A DNA stretch of 64,000 nucleotides, from NCBI GenBank assembly GCA_964648485.1, contig CAZYOF010000001.1:124001-188000 (forward strand), written 5' to 3'. Positions 50,757-59,720 of the stretch are shown here, piece after piece. Within the stretch, counting starts at the first letter, position 1; every line of letters starts with the position of its first letter. Both the position numbers and the translations under genes were made by a program. The stretch is from DAIOEK01 sp964648485 (lineage in GTDB: Bacteria > Chloroflexota > Anaerolineae > Anaerolineales > Anaerolineaceae). The notes beneath the pieces were generated by a model. It was not told where the DNA came from, made no database searches, and saw nothing but the letters and a program-made list of their open reading frames with translations.

Positions 50757-52106
50757 ATGAATGTAAATAATACTTATGTGATTGGACACGCAAATCCTGA
50801 TACTGATTCGATTGCCTCGGCAATGGGATATGCCTGGCTTTTGAAGGAGAGGGATGGCGCAAACACGGTTGCGGCGAGAGCGGGAGCTGTCAATCCACAA
50901 ACTGCCTGGGTGTTGAAATTTCTTGGACTGGAAGCTCCAATTTTACTGACGGATGCTTCACCACGTTTTGCTTCTGTGATGCGCAGGTTGGATTCTGTTC
51001 AACCGAATCAACCCCTCCAGGATGCCTGGGCGATAGCTAATCGAACAGGTGGTATTGCTCCAGTGTTGAATGCTGACGGCACTCCTTATGGCTTGATCAC
51101 ATCAAAATCCTTATTTGCATTTCTTCTTCGTGAGCTTGGGATCAATCCTCGGCGACAGGAAATTAAGATTAAAGAATTGATGGAAAAACCCTGCGGAGAG
51201 GCTTCAGATCAGAATGTTACAATGTTCCTTGCAAATAGCAGGATCCGTGACTCTCTAAATAAGATCTTACGCGAAGAGAATGACGACTTCTGGGCGGTGG
51301 ATGAAAAAGGTAAGTATCTGGGAGTATGCCGCCAGCGTGACTTGCTGAACCCGCCCAGATTTCAAATTATTCTCGTTGATCATAATGAAGCCCATCAGGC
51401 TCTGGGTAACCTGGAAGACGCCGACCTGCTGGAAATATTGGATCATCACAGGCTGGGAAACCCATCCACCCATATTCCGATTCGATTTACAGTTGATGTT
51501 GTTGGCAGTACCAGTACACTGGTTTCAGAACGGGTGGAAGATGCAGGGTTGAGCTTGCCACCGGCGCTCGCGGGTATGCTCCTGGCAGGTTTGGTTTCTG
51601 ATACATTAATTCTCACATCACCCACCACAACGGAGCGCGATAAAATCGCGGCAGAACGTTTGGCGCGCTGGGCATTCAAACCGGGATCCCCGCTTGATGG
51701 TGAGACGATCAAAAGTTACGGTCAGAAGATTTTGGCAGCAGGGGCTGGATTATCTTCAAGAACACCTGAAGAGATCGTTACAAACGATATGAAAGTATAT
51801 ACTGCAGGAGGTGTTCAGTTTGCTATTGCGCAGGCTGAAGTGAGCGACCTGGTGCAGGTAGATGAACATCATGACGCATTGGAAGAGGCATTGGAAGATT
51901 TACAAGCCAGTAAAGGTTTGGATTTTGCCATGTTGATGGTAACAGATGTAGTTCGTGGTTCCAGCCGATTACTGATTACCGGAGATGCATCAGTATTAGA
52001 TGGTCTTCCATATCAACCACAGCCTGATGGTACCCGACTGGCTGAAGGTGTAGTGTCTCGCAAGAAGCAATTATTACCGGTAGTACTTGGCTTATTGGAG
52101 GAATAA
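50757..52106 (+). CDS. Manganese-dependent inorganic pyrophosphatase with CBS domains
   Basis: A 449-residue family II pyrophosphatase of the DHH superfamily. Metal ligands are in GHANPDTDS (His11, Asp15, Asp17) and EILDHHRLGNP. A pair of CBS domains is inserted between (about 70-200), with no DRTGG domain, and a DHHA2 domain forms the C-terminus. CBS-PPases are inhibited by AMP or ADP and activated by ATP or diadenosine polyphosphates. It would remove PPi made by the GTP- and CTP-dependent cofactor enzymes of this operon. The start at 50757 is preferred; 50745 is possible. Confidence 0.92.
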   Translation: MNVNNTYVIGHANPDTDSIASAMGYAWLLKERDGANTVAARAGAVNPQTAWVLKFLGLEAPILLTDASPRFASVMRRLDSVQPNQPLQDAWAIANRTGGIAPVLNADGTPYGLITSKSLFAFLLRELGINPRRQEIKIKELMEKPCGEASDQNVTMFLANSRIRDSLNKILREENDDFWAVDEKGKYLGVCRQRDLLNPPRFQIILVDHNEAHQALGNLEDADLLEILDHHRLGNPSTHIPIRFTVDVVGSTSTLVSERVEDAGLSLPPALAGMLLAGLVSDTLILTSPTTTERDKIAAERLARWAFKPGSPLDGETIKSYGQKILAAGAGLSSRTPEEIVTNDMKVYTAGGVQFAIAQAEVSDLVQVDEHHDALEEALEDLQASKGLDFAMLMVTDVVRGSSRLLITGDASVLDGLPYQPQPDGTRLAEGVVSRKKQLLPVVLGLLEE

Positions 52107-52906
52107 TGGTGAATATTTACGAAGCTATCCTGGACTTACAACAAAAAGGGTTTTCGGGGGCGCTTTGTACAATATTGGAAACACATGGTTCTGTTCCACG
52201 ACATACCGGCAGTAAAATGCTGGTCAAAGAAGATGGCACTCTGGTAGGATCTGTAGGTGGCGGAGAAATTGAAAATCGGGTCATTCAGGAAGCTTTCACT
52301 GCGATACAAGACGGAAAGCCCAGGAAATTGAATTATAAAATGGTGGATCCTAATGCGGGTGATCCCGGAATATGCGGTGGTCAGGCGGAGGTATATGTGG
52401 AGCCTATCTTTCCGAAACCTCAAATCATTGTGGTCGGTGCCGGACATGTTGGCAAGGCAGTTGTTCATCTGGGAAAATGGCTGGGCTTTAAAGTTATTTT
52501 GTCTGATGACCGGGAAGAATTCTGTAATCCTGAGATGGTACCAGGAGCAGATGAATATTTAGTGTGCGCAATGACTGATATTCCCCAGAAGATCCATATA
52601 AACCGTCAATCGTTTTTTATTCTGACGACCCGGGGGGTACCCATTGATACCGCAGGGCTTCCTCCTTTACTGGATACTCCCGCGCCGTACATTGGTGTGA
52701 TCGGTTCAAAAAGACGTTGGATTACAACACGTAAACAACTTCTGGAAAATGGGATCAGTGAAGATAAAATAAATAAAGTAGTTTCACCCATCGGGCTGGA
52801 GTTACAGGCTGAAACGCCCGAAGAAATCGCTGTAAGCATCTTGGCAGAGGTGATGATGATAAAGAACGATGCCTCTGGTAAGCAAATGACGATGCAGCAA
52901 GCATAG
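52106..52906 (+). CDS. xdhC: XdhC/CoxI family maturation factor
   Basis: A 266-residue protein. The N-terminal XdhC_CoxI domain has LETHGSVPRHTGSKMLV and GSVGGGEIENRVIQEA. The C-terminal Rossmann domain has IIVVGAGHVGKAVVHLG and ends with PIGLELQAETPEEIAVSILAE. XdhC proteins bind molybdenum cofactor, help add the terminal sulfur and deliver it to xanthine-dehydrogenase-type enzymes. GGAGGAATA precedes the ATG, which overlaps the pyrophosphatase stop. It probably serves all three hydroxylases. Confidence 0.94.
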   Translation: MVNIYEAILDLQQKGFSGALCTILETHGSVPRHTGSKMLVKEDGTLVGSVGGGEIENRVIQEAFTAIQDGKPRKLNYKMVDPNAGDPGICGGQAEVYVEPIFPKPQIIVVGAGHVGKAVVHLGKWLGFKVILSDDREEFCNPEMVPGADEYLVCAMTDIPQKIHINRQSFFILTTRGVPIDTAGLPPLLDTPAPYIGVIGSKRRWITTRKQLLENGISEDKINKVVSPIGLELQAETPEEIAVSILAEVMMIKNDASGKQMTMQQA

Positions 52907-52923
52907 ACAAAGCAGGAGGGTGC

Positions 52924-54336
52924 ATGTGGCAAAGTTACAATATTCCCTCATCCATTGATGAGGTGCTTACTATCCTGGCTGAAGGGAAAGGTACCGCCCG
53001 AATCATCGCAGGCGGCACAGATCTGATTCTTGAGATGGAAAGAGGTGTCCGTAAGGGTGTGAGCACCCTGGTTGACATCTCGCGGCTGGATGGATTGGAT
53101 AAGATCTGGTTGGATTCAGATAATGTGATCCACCTCGGACCGAATGTAACCCATAATCAAGTTTCCAGTTCTAAACTGTTGCATGAAAAAGCCTTTCCAT
53201 TTGTGCAAGCGTGCTGGATGGTCGGATCTCCTCAAATCCGGAACAGGGGAACAATTGCGGGGAATTTGATCACTGCTTCACCAGCCAATGACAGTATTAC
53301 ACCACTGATGGGGCTTGATGCAAGTTTGCATCTGCGTTCAAAAAAAGGTAAGCGAGTTATTCCGCTGGCACAGTTTTATACGGGCGTGCGGAAAACAGTA
53401 ATGCAGTCTGATGAAATGCTGGAAGAAATTAGCTTCCCGGCAATGCCTCCAACATCCAGGGGCGTATTTATTAAATTTGCGTTACGAAAAGCGCAGGCAA
53501 TTTCCGTCATCAATATGGCGATGATTTTGAATATTCAGAACGGAAAAGTGGAAAAAGCAGCCATCACCCTGGGTGCTGTTGCACCGGTGATAGTTCATGC
53601 AACCAAAGCAGAAAAATTAATTCTGGGCAGAGTATTTAATCAGGATTTGATCTCATCTGAAATCCCTGACCTGGTGGTAGAAGATATTCATCCCATTGAT
53701 GATATCCGTTCTTCGGCTGAATATCGAGATCACATTGTTAAGGTGATGACTACCAGAGCCATCACTGCGTTAGTACATGGGACCGAACGGGAAAACGTAC
53801 CGGAAGATCCAGTTCTACTCTGGGGAAAATCGGATCATAACCCTGTATTAACAACAAATGCCGCCATCGACCGGAAAGTTTCTATTACCACAACAATCAA
53901 TGGTGTAAAGAAAACATTTGAAACCGGTCAATCCAAAACACTATTACGATTTTTACGGGAAGATGCAGGCATGGTCGGTGTGAAAGAAGGATGTGCGGAA
54001 GGGGAGTGCGGCGCCTGTACAGTTTATCTCGATGGAAAAGCTGTAATGGCCTGCCTGGTGCCAGCTCCACGTGCGCACCTTGCAGAAATTATCACTATTG
54101 AAGGTGTTTCATTTGAGGAATCCCTTCACCCGGTTCAACAGGCGTTTGTTGAAGAAGGTGCGGTACAGTGTGGATACTGCACACCAGGATTTGTCATGTC
54201 GGCAGTCAAGCTGCTCGAAGAGGTGCCACACCCCAGCGAGGATCAGATCAAACAATCCATCACGGGGAATTTGTGTCGATGTACTGGTTATTACAAAATT
54301 GTTAAGGCAATTGAAAAAGCCAGCGAGAGGATGTGA
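52924..54336 (+). CDS. Fused FAD-binding and 2Fe-2S subunit (third hydroxylase system)
   Basis: A 470-residue fusion. Residues 1-290 are the FAD subunit (RIIAGGTDLILEMERG, RGTIAGNLITASPAND). A 25-residue linker follows. Residues 318-470 are the 2Fe-2S subunit with all eight cysteines (GCAEGECGACTV, QCGYCTPGF, LCRCTGY). The order is FAD then iron-sulfur, opposite to the 2Fe-2S-Mo fusions elsewhere in this operon. AGGAGG precedes the ATG. The separate Mo-binding subunit is at 54724. Confidence 0.94.
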   Translation: MWQSYNIPSSIDEVLTILAEGKGTARIIAGGTDLILEMERGVRKGVSTLVDISRLDGLDKIWLDSDNVIHLGPNVTHNQVSSSKLLHEKAFPFVQACWMVGSPQIRNRGTIAGNLITASPANDSITPLMGLDASLHLRSKKGKRVIPLAQFYTGVRKTVMQSDEMLEEISFPAMPPTSRGVFIKFALRKAQAISVINMAMILNIQNGKVEKAAITLGAVAPVIVHATKAEKLILGRVFNQDLISSEIPDLVVEDIHPIDDIRSSAEYRDHIVKVMTTRAITALVHGTERENVPEDPVLLWGKSDHNPVLTTNAAIDRKVSITTTINGVKKTFETGQSKTLLRFLREDAGMVGVKEGCAEGECGACTVYLDGKAVMACLVPAPRAHLAEIITIEGVSFEESLHPVQQAFVEEGAVQCGYCTPGFVMSAVKLLEEVPHPSEDQIKQSITGNLCRCTGYYKIVKAIEKASERM

Positions 54337-54339
54337 GAT

Positions 54340-54696
54340 ATGGAACGACATAGTTTTTTCTCGAAAGAACGTGAAGTTAAGCGAAACAAGAACAGGATCC
54401 ATCCGGTTTGGCGAGGAGTAGGATTCGTTTTAATGATTTTCATTCCGATCCTGTCATTTCTCGCATCAGGTGTAATTCTTGAATATAACCAGACAGAAAA
54501 TTGGTTTCCGATTCCACCAGAATTCATCATCAACTGGCCTCAGGACCCCATGATTTTGATGAAGTTATTTATCACGGTCATGGTTAGTTTTGTTGCTTTT
54601 GCCTTATTCCAATTGATCACATTTTTATTATTTGGCTTATTTGGTCCAAAGCGGTATATTCCTCCCGATCTACCTCCGCTAAAAAGAAGACGTTAA
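54340..54696 (+). CDS. Small two-helix membrane protein inside the hydroxylase operon
   Basis: I do not recognise this 118-residue protein. A basic N-terminus (about 1-25) is followed by a membrane helix (GVGFVLMIFIPILSFLASGV), a loop rich in Trp and Pro (about 48-70), a second helix near 73-100 (FITVMVSFVAFALFQLITF) and a basic tail ending in LPPLKRRR. Both ends are positively charged, predicting a hairpin with both termini in the cytoplasm. It sits three bases after the FAD/2Fe-2S fusion and 27 before the Mo subunit. A membrane anchor or quinone link for the hydroxylase is a possibility only. Confidence 0.8.
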   Translation: MERHSFFSKEREVKRNKNRIHPVWRGVGFVLMIFIPILSFLASGVILEYNQTENWFPIPPEFIINWPQDPMILMKLFITVMVSFVAFALFQLITFLLFGLFGPKRYIPPDLPPLKRRR

Positions 54697-54723
54697 ACCA
54701 AAACGGCTCTGCAGGAGGAACTC

Positions 54724-56952
54724 ATGGATTTTGTAGGACAATCTGTAACGAGGTTTGATGCAGTTGATAAAGTCAAAGGTACTGCCATGTATCCGGGTGA
54801 CATCAATCTACCCGGGCAGGCATATTTAAAAGTATTATTTGCCCAAAAACCCCATGCCATTGTCAAACGGATTGACACCTGGGCGGCAGAAAGCCTGCCA
54901 GGTGTACTTGCGATTCTGACAGCAAAAGATGTGCCGGTAAATGAGTACGGTCTGGGTATTAAAGATCAACCCGTATTATGTGGACCCGGTTCTGCCAAAG
55001 AATTCTGTGACCGGGTTCGTTTTATTGGCGATCAGGTTGCCGTTGTAATCGCCGAAACTGAAGAAATTGCGAGTCGTGCCGTCCAATTGATTCAAGTGGA
55101 CTATGAAGACCTGCCTGTCGTTACGGATGTATTTGAAGCGATGAAACCTGATGCGCCATTGCTGCATCCAGATAGAGATTCGAACACATTTGTACATTAC
55201 CGCATCCGGAATGGGGATATTGAGAATGCCTTTAAACAGGCGGATGTCATTGTTGAAAGTGATTACACTACTCCCCTTCAGGAACATGCTTACCTTCAAC
55301 CGGAAGCAGGGTTGGGATATATTGATGAGAACGGAAAAGTCACCGTTATTGTTGGTGGACAATGGACTCACAAAGACCGTGAACAGGTGGCTCACGCACT
55401 CAACCTCCCTGAAGAAGAGGTGCGGATCATTTATCCTGCCATTGGAGGTGCCTTTGGCGGACGGGAAGACATGTCTGTTCAGATTATCCTTGGTCTGGCT
55501 GCACAGAAACTCAACCAGATGGGAACCCCGAGACCGGTAAAAATTATTTGGAGTCGGGAAGAATCGATTATCGGACATCATAAAAGACATCCATATTTCA
55601 TAAAAACCCGCTGGGGAGCAACGAAAGAAGGCAAAATTATTGCCGCCGAAGTGGATATCTACTCTGATGGTGGCGCATATATTTATACATCACCCAAAGT
55701 GCTCGGAAATGCGACCTTGATGTGTACTGGACCATATGAGATTCCAAATGTCCGGGTGGATAGCTACTCGGTTTACACCAATAATATTCCCAATGGCGCT
55801 TTCCGTGGTTTTGGTGGACCTCAAGGCGCGTTTGCTGCCGAATCTCAGATAAATAAATTGGCAGAAAAACTGGGTATGGACCCGGTGGAGATCAGGCTTA
55901 AAAATATCATAAGGACAGGCTCCATACTATCGGTGGGAACTTACATGCCTGGTTATGTCAGTCTTCCGGAAGTGGTTGAAAAGGCAGCAGAAATTGCCGG
56001 GTGGAAAAAAACAGAAAACGGTTGGCAGAAACCTTCTGCAAAGCTTCCTGCCGATACAAAAAAGTCTTATTTGAAAAAAGGGATAGGAATTAGCTGTGCC
56101 TTCAAGAATGTAGGTTTTTCATTTGGCGCTCCGGAGAAGTGTTCAGCCAGAATCGTTTTAAGAGGGAAAACTCAAATTGAAGAAGCGCTTCTGTATCATG
56201 CAGCCGCAGAAGTTGGTCAGGGTGTTCACACTGCCATGAAACAGATGGCAGCAGAGGCATTGGGAATACCAATGGAAAAAGTGATTTTAATAGCTTCAGA
56301 TACAGCTGTTACTGATAATTCAGGCAGCGTATCAGCATCTCGTATGACCTTTATGAGCGGTAATTCTATCCGTGGAGCAGCGGCTGAAGCATTGAAAAAA
56401 TGGCAGAATGAAGAGAGACCTGCTGAGGCATCTTATACATATATCCCACCCAAAACCACACCATATGATCCCGAGACGGGAAAATGCGAACCCAACTTTG
56501 CTTATGGTTATGTTGCGCAGGTTGTGGAAGCTGAGGTGGATACAGATACAGGTGAAGTTCGATTAACCAAAGTGCTCTGTGTTGATGATGTTGGAAAAGC
56601 AGTAAACCCGCAGCAGGTGGATGGTCAGGTGGAAGGTGCGGTTGTTCAAGCTGCGGGATATGCACTTATGGAAAACTTCATCGAGAAAGATGGTTTTGCC
56701 CTCACAAAGACATTATCCACCTATCTTATTCCAACCGTGTTGGATGTGCCGGAAGAAGTCCATTCGGTTATCATGGAAATTCCAGACGAGAACGGACCTT
56801 TTGGCGCCAGAGGGATGGGCGAGATGCCATACTTACCACTCGCGTCTGCGATCACTGATGCAGTTCACGATGCCACAGGTGTATGGTTTGATCAATTTCC
56901 ACTGATCCCTGAACGGGTTGTGCGAGGTTTGGGAAAGTTAAGTAATGGTTAA
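54724..56952 (+). CDS. Molybdenum hydroxylase Mo-binding subunit (third system)
   Basis: A 742-residue XdhA-type subunit without fused iron-sulfur domain. Segments are IGGAFGGREDM, GAFRGFGGPQGAF, AEVGQGVHTAMKQMAAE and the catalytic glutamate in GARGMGEMPYLP. It works with the FAD/2Fe-2S fusion at 52924. GCAGGAGG precedes the ATG. Position directly before yqeB and yqeC makes this the most likely selenium-dependent hydroxylase of the three, in line with purine hydroxylases of Clostridium and Enterococcus. No selenocysteine codon is needed, as the selenium there is a labile cofactor. Confidence 0.93.
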   Translation: MDFVGQSVTRFDAVDKVKGTAMYPGDINLPGQAYLKVLFAQKPHAIVKRIDTWAAESLPGVLAILTAKDVPVNEYGLGIKDQPVLCGPGSAKEFCDRVRFIGDQVAVVIAETEEIASRAVQLIQVDYEDLPVVTDVFEAMKPDAPLLHPDRDSNTFVHYRIRNGDIENAFKQADVIVESDYTTPLQEHAYLQPEAGLGYIDENGKVTVIVGGQWTHKDREQVAHALNLPEEEVRIIYPAIGGAFGGREDMSVQIILGLAAQKLNQMGTPRPVKIIWSREESIIGHHKRHPYFIKTRWGATKEGKIIAAEVDIYSDGGAYIYTSPKVLGNATLMCTGPYEIPNVRVDSYSVYTNNIPNGAFRGFGGPQGAFAAESQINKLAEKLGMDPVEIRLKNIIRTGSILSVGTYMPGYVSLPEVVEKAAEIAGWKKTENGWQKPSAKLPADTKKSYLKKGIGISCAFKNVGFSFGAPEKCSARIVLRGKTQIEEALLYHAAAEVGQGVHTAMKQMAAEALGIPMEKVILIASDTAVTDNSGSVSASRMTFMSGNSIRGAAAEALKKWQNEERPAEASYTYIPPKTTPYDPETGKCEPNFAYGYVAQVVEAEVDTDTGEVRLTKVLCVDDVGKAVNPQQVDGQVEGAVVQAAGYALMENFIEKDGFALTKTLSTYLIPTVLDVPEEVHSVIMEIPDENGPFGARGMGEMPYLPLASAITDAVHDATGVWFDQFPLIPERVVRGLGKLSNG

Positions 56953-57763
56953 TCGTCCATTGGTTTTTATTCGAGGCGCAGGTGATTTGGGTAGTGGTGT
57001 AGCTTTACGAATTTACCGAGCAGGAATTCCTGTGGTTTTATCGGAATTACCCAAGCCTTTGTGTGTTCGTAGAAAAGCCAGTTTTTCTGAAGCAGTTCGA
57101 TTTCAACAAACGATCGTTGAATCTATAAAAGCTGTAATGTGCAAATCTACCGATGAGGTTCGCTCAGTTATAACCGAAGGAAATATACCCGTCGTAATAG
57201 ATGAATCTGCGGAAATCGTTAATGGACTTCATCCGCTTGTCTGTGTTGACGCTAGAATGCGTAAAGTATCACCAGAGTACGATATCAATGCATACCCACT
57301 GATTATCGGGCTCGGTCCGGGTTTCACAGCCGGGAAGGATGTTCATGCGGTTGTTGAAACAAACAGAGGACCCCGTTTGGGTCGGGTTTTCTGGCAGGGG
57401 ATGACGGAAGGCGATACTGGAATCCCGGAACAGGTGAGGGATTATCGAGCAGAGCGGGTCATCCGTGCGCCTATAGATGGGATTCTAAATGTCGTGCATG
57501 ATATTGGCAGCCGTGTGGCTGAGGACGATGTAATAGCCACAATAAATCATAAGCCTATCCATGCGAATTTCACTGGTTTTATCAGGGGAATGCTGCCAGA
57601 CGGGTATTCAGTGACTGCGGGTATGAAGATCGGTGATTTAGATCCACGAGACGATCCGCAGATATGTGAATTAATTTCGGATAAATCGCTATCAATAGGC
57701 GGGGGAGTATTGGAAGCGATACTATCCAAACCAGACCTGCGCAAAAAATTATATGGTTCCTAA
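56945..57763 (+). CDS. yqeB: Selenium-dependent molybdenum hydroxylase system protein YqeB (EF2563 family)
   Basis: A 272-residue protein of the YqeB family. The N-terminus VFIRGAGDLGSGVALRIYRAG is a Rossmann-like motif, followed by LSELPKPLCVRRKASFSEAV, LGPGFTAGKDVHAVVETNRG and the final SIGGGVLEAIL. Its presence is a marker for selenium-dependent molybdenum hydroxylases; the exact step is not proven. The start overlaps the Mo subunit gene by eight bases, and the end overlaps the yqeC-mocA gene by 11 bases. Confidence 0.93.
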   Translation: MVNRPLVFIRGAGDLGSGVALRIYRAGIPVVLSELPKPLCVRRKASFSEAVRFQQTIVESIKAVMCKSTDEVRSVITEGNIPVVIDESAEIVNGLHPLVCVDARMRKVSPEYDINAYPLIIGLGPGFTAGKDVHAVVETNRGPRLGRVFWQGMTEGDTGIPEQVRDYRAERVIRAPIDGILNVVHDIGSRVAEDDVIATINHKPIHANFTGFIRGMLPDGYSVTAGMKIGDLDPRDDPQICELISDKSLSIGGGVLEAILSKPDLRKKLYGS

Positions 57764-59108
57764 ACCCTTACCAGATCTATTAAATGTATTTCGCATTGAA
57801 CCCGGAATGCGCGTAGCCATTGTGGGCTCTGGCGGAAAGACCAGTACATTAATTCAAATCGCGAAACAAATTGGAAAAGGAGTCATCCTTACCACTACAA
57901 CACATATTGGTGCATCCCAAATTGATCAAGGTATGCGTCATATTATCATTAGAGATGGCGAACAAATATCCATCGATGATTTGAACTTAGAAAACAATAT
58001 TACGCTGTTTACCTCAGAACCGATTGATGAGTTCCGAAGCCCTGGACCGGCTGAATATGTTCTCAATGATCTGGCCGACAAGACTAAAACCGGTAAGTTG
58101 GTGATGCTGATAGAAGCAGATGGATCGCGGGGAATTCCACTCAAAGCCCCTGCGAATCATGAACCAGTCATCCCGGGATGGGTGGATCTGGTGATCGTGG
58201 TAGCTGGATGCTCGGCTTTGGGCAAAACCTTCAATGAACAAACGGTTCACCGGATGATTGAGTATCAGACACTGGCAGGGATATCACCGGGGGAGGTGAT
58301 CACTCCAGAAGTTGCCGTAAAAGTCCTGATAGATAAGCATGGTGGATTAAAAAATATCCCTTACTCTGCGGAGAAGGTACTGCTGCTAAACCAGGCGGAT
58401 ACTGCTGAGATACAGGCTGCCGCGAAAAAGGTAGCGAACCTTGCTGTAGGGAAATACGACCGGGTGATTATCGCCTCCATGAACCGGCAGGAAAATCCCA
58501 AAATTTATGCACGTGTTGAACCTGTTGCCGGTATTCTTTTGGCAGCAGGCGGATCCTCCCGGTTGGGTGCACCAAAACAGTTACTGGAGAAAGATGGTAT
58601 TCCCCTTGTCAGACAGATTGCGACAACCGGTTTGAATTCCGGTTTGAATCCACTCATAGTTATTACTGGCGCGAATCAGGAGAAAATTCGCAAAGCGCTC
58701 ACAGGTTTACCAGTCAAGGTTGTCGAAAACCCTGATTGGCTATCAGGGCAGGGAACATCAGTCGCAGCTGGGGTACGGGCACTCCCTTCAAATACCGGTG
58801 GTGTTGTCTTTTTATTGTCTGATCAGCCATTTGTAACTGAACCCTTAATCCGGAAAATCATTGATGAAGCTGTTACCACGCAGAAACCGGTTATCGCTCC
58901 ACTTGCAGGAGGAAAAAGATCGAATCCGGTGTATTTTGACCGCATCACCTTTGCGGATCTAAAATTATTAACCGGCGATGAAGGTGGTCGAAAATTATTC
59001 TCGAAATATACTCTCTGGTATTTTGAATGGCATGATGAAAAAATACTGATGGATTTAGATACACCTGAAGATGTCTATCAATGGCAGGGAATGAAGGATG
59101 AAGGCTAA
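57753..59108 (+). CDS. YqeC-MocA fusion (selenium/molybdenum cofactor assembly)
   Basis: A 451-residue fusion of two usually separate proteins. Residues 1-235 are YqeC (putative selenium-dependent hydroxylase accessory protein) with P-loop IVGSGGKTS (23-31) and LIEADGSRGIPLKAPANHEP. From about 258 a MocA/MobA-like nucleotidyltransferase follows (AGILLAAGGSSRLGAPKQLL, LLSDQPFV, LDTPEDVYQW). MocA adds CMP to molybdopterin to make the dinucleotide cofactor used by this enzyme class. It overlaps both neighbours by 11 bases. Confidence 0.92.
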   Translation: MVPKPLPDLLNVFRIEPGMRVAIVGSGGKTSTLIQIAKQIGKGVILTTTTHIGASQIDQGMRHIIIRDGEQISIDDLNLENNITLFTSEPIDEFRSPGPAEYVLNDLADKTKTGKLVMLIEADGSRGIPLKAPANHEPVIPGWVDLVIVVAGCSALGKTFNEQTVHRMIEYQTLAGISPGEVITPEVAVKVLIDKHGGLKNIPYSAEKVLLLNQADTAEIQAAAKKVANLAVGKYDRVIIASMNRQENPKIYARVEPVAGILLAAGGSSRLGAPKQLLEKDGIPLVRQIATTGLNSGLNPLIVITGANQEKIRKALTGLPVKVVENPDWLSGQGTSVAAGVRALPSNTGGVVFLLSDQPFVTEPLIRKIIDEAVTTQKPVIAPLAGGKRSNPVYFDRITFADLKLLTGDEGGRKLFSKYTLWYFEWHDEKILMDLDTPEDVYQWQGMKDEG

Positions 59109-59700
59109 TTATAAGGTTGGTGCACTTGTACTTGCAGCAGGACTCTCACAACGAATGGGGAAGCAAAAGCTGGTCCTTCCCTGGGGAGAGCATTCTGTGA
59201 TCGAGCAGGTGATCCAAACATTAAAACTTGGGGGTCTGGATCTGATTGTCGTGGTTACCGGAAAAAGTCATGAATTATTGGTAGAGAAGCTTTCAGGCTT
59301 GGATGTTATCCTGGCATTTAATCCGGATTATGAAAATGGAAGCATGATAACCTCCCTCCAGGTAGGAATTACAACACTCACCAGATCGCACGCTTCTTCA
59401 GCCATCCTCGCACTCGGTGATCAACCACAGATCCTCCCCGAAACCGTAAAATCGGTTTTACTAGCCAGTCAATTGGAACCGGAAAAAATTGTTGTTCCTT
59501 CCTGGCAAATGCGGCGTGGACATCCCTGGGTGATTCCGGAAATATTCTGGCAGCAGATTCTCGAAGCAAACGCAGAAACCACAATGCGCGATTTTCTGCG
59601 ATGCAATGACGAGAAAATTCGCTATGTTTTGGTGGACACTCAGACGATCATCGCCGATCTGGATACACCTGAAGAGTACGAGCGCCAAAAACCCGAATGA
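59098..59700 (+). CDS. mocA: MocA-like molybdenum cofactor nucleotidyltransferase
   Basis: A 200-residue protein. ALVLAAGLSQRMGKQKLVLPWG is the nucleotide-binding signature. LALGDQPQI carries the metal-binding Asp and RRGHPWVIP plus DLDTPEEYERQ complete the MocA pattern. It would transfer CMP to molybdopterin. The gene product is a second copy of the function fused to YqeC just upstream, but the two differ clearly in sequence. It is the last gene of the operon; a separate promoter follows 21 bases later. Confidence 0.92.
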   Translation: MKANYKVGALVLAAGLSQRMGKQKLVLPWGEHSVIEQVIQTLKLGGLDLIVVVTGKSHELLVEKLSGLDVILAFNPDYENGSMITSLQVGITTLTRSHASSAILALGDQPQILPETVKSVLLASQLEPEKIVVPSWQMRRGHPWVIPEIFWQQILEANAETTMRDFLRCNDEKIRYVLVDTQTIIADLDTPEEYERQKPE

Positions 59701-59720
59701 CGATCTGGCGAGAGGGATTC

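Noticed and set aside
54976..55590. A 204-codon open frame on the minus strand opposite the third Mo subunit
   Set aside because: No recognisable motif or ribosome site; it lies entirely within a conserved gene.
54724..56952. Selenocysteine (in-frame TGA) in the selenium-type hydroxylase
   Set aside because: No in-frame TGA with a SECIS-like hairpin is seen; this enzyme class uses a labile selenium ligand instead.
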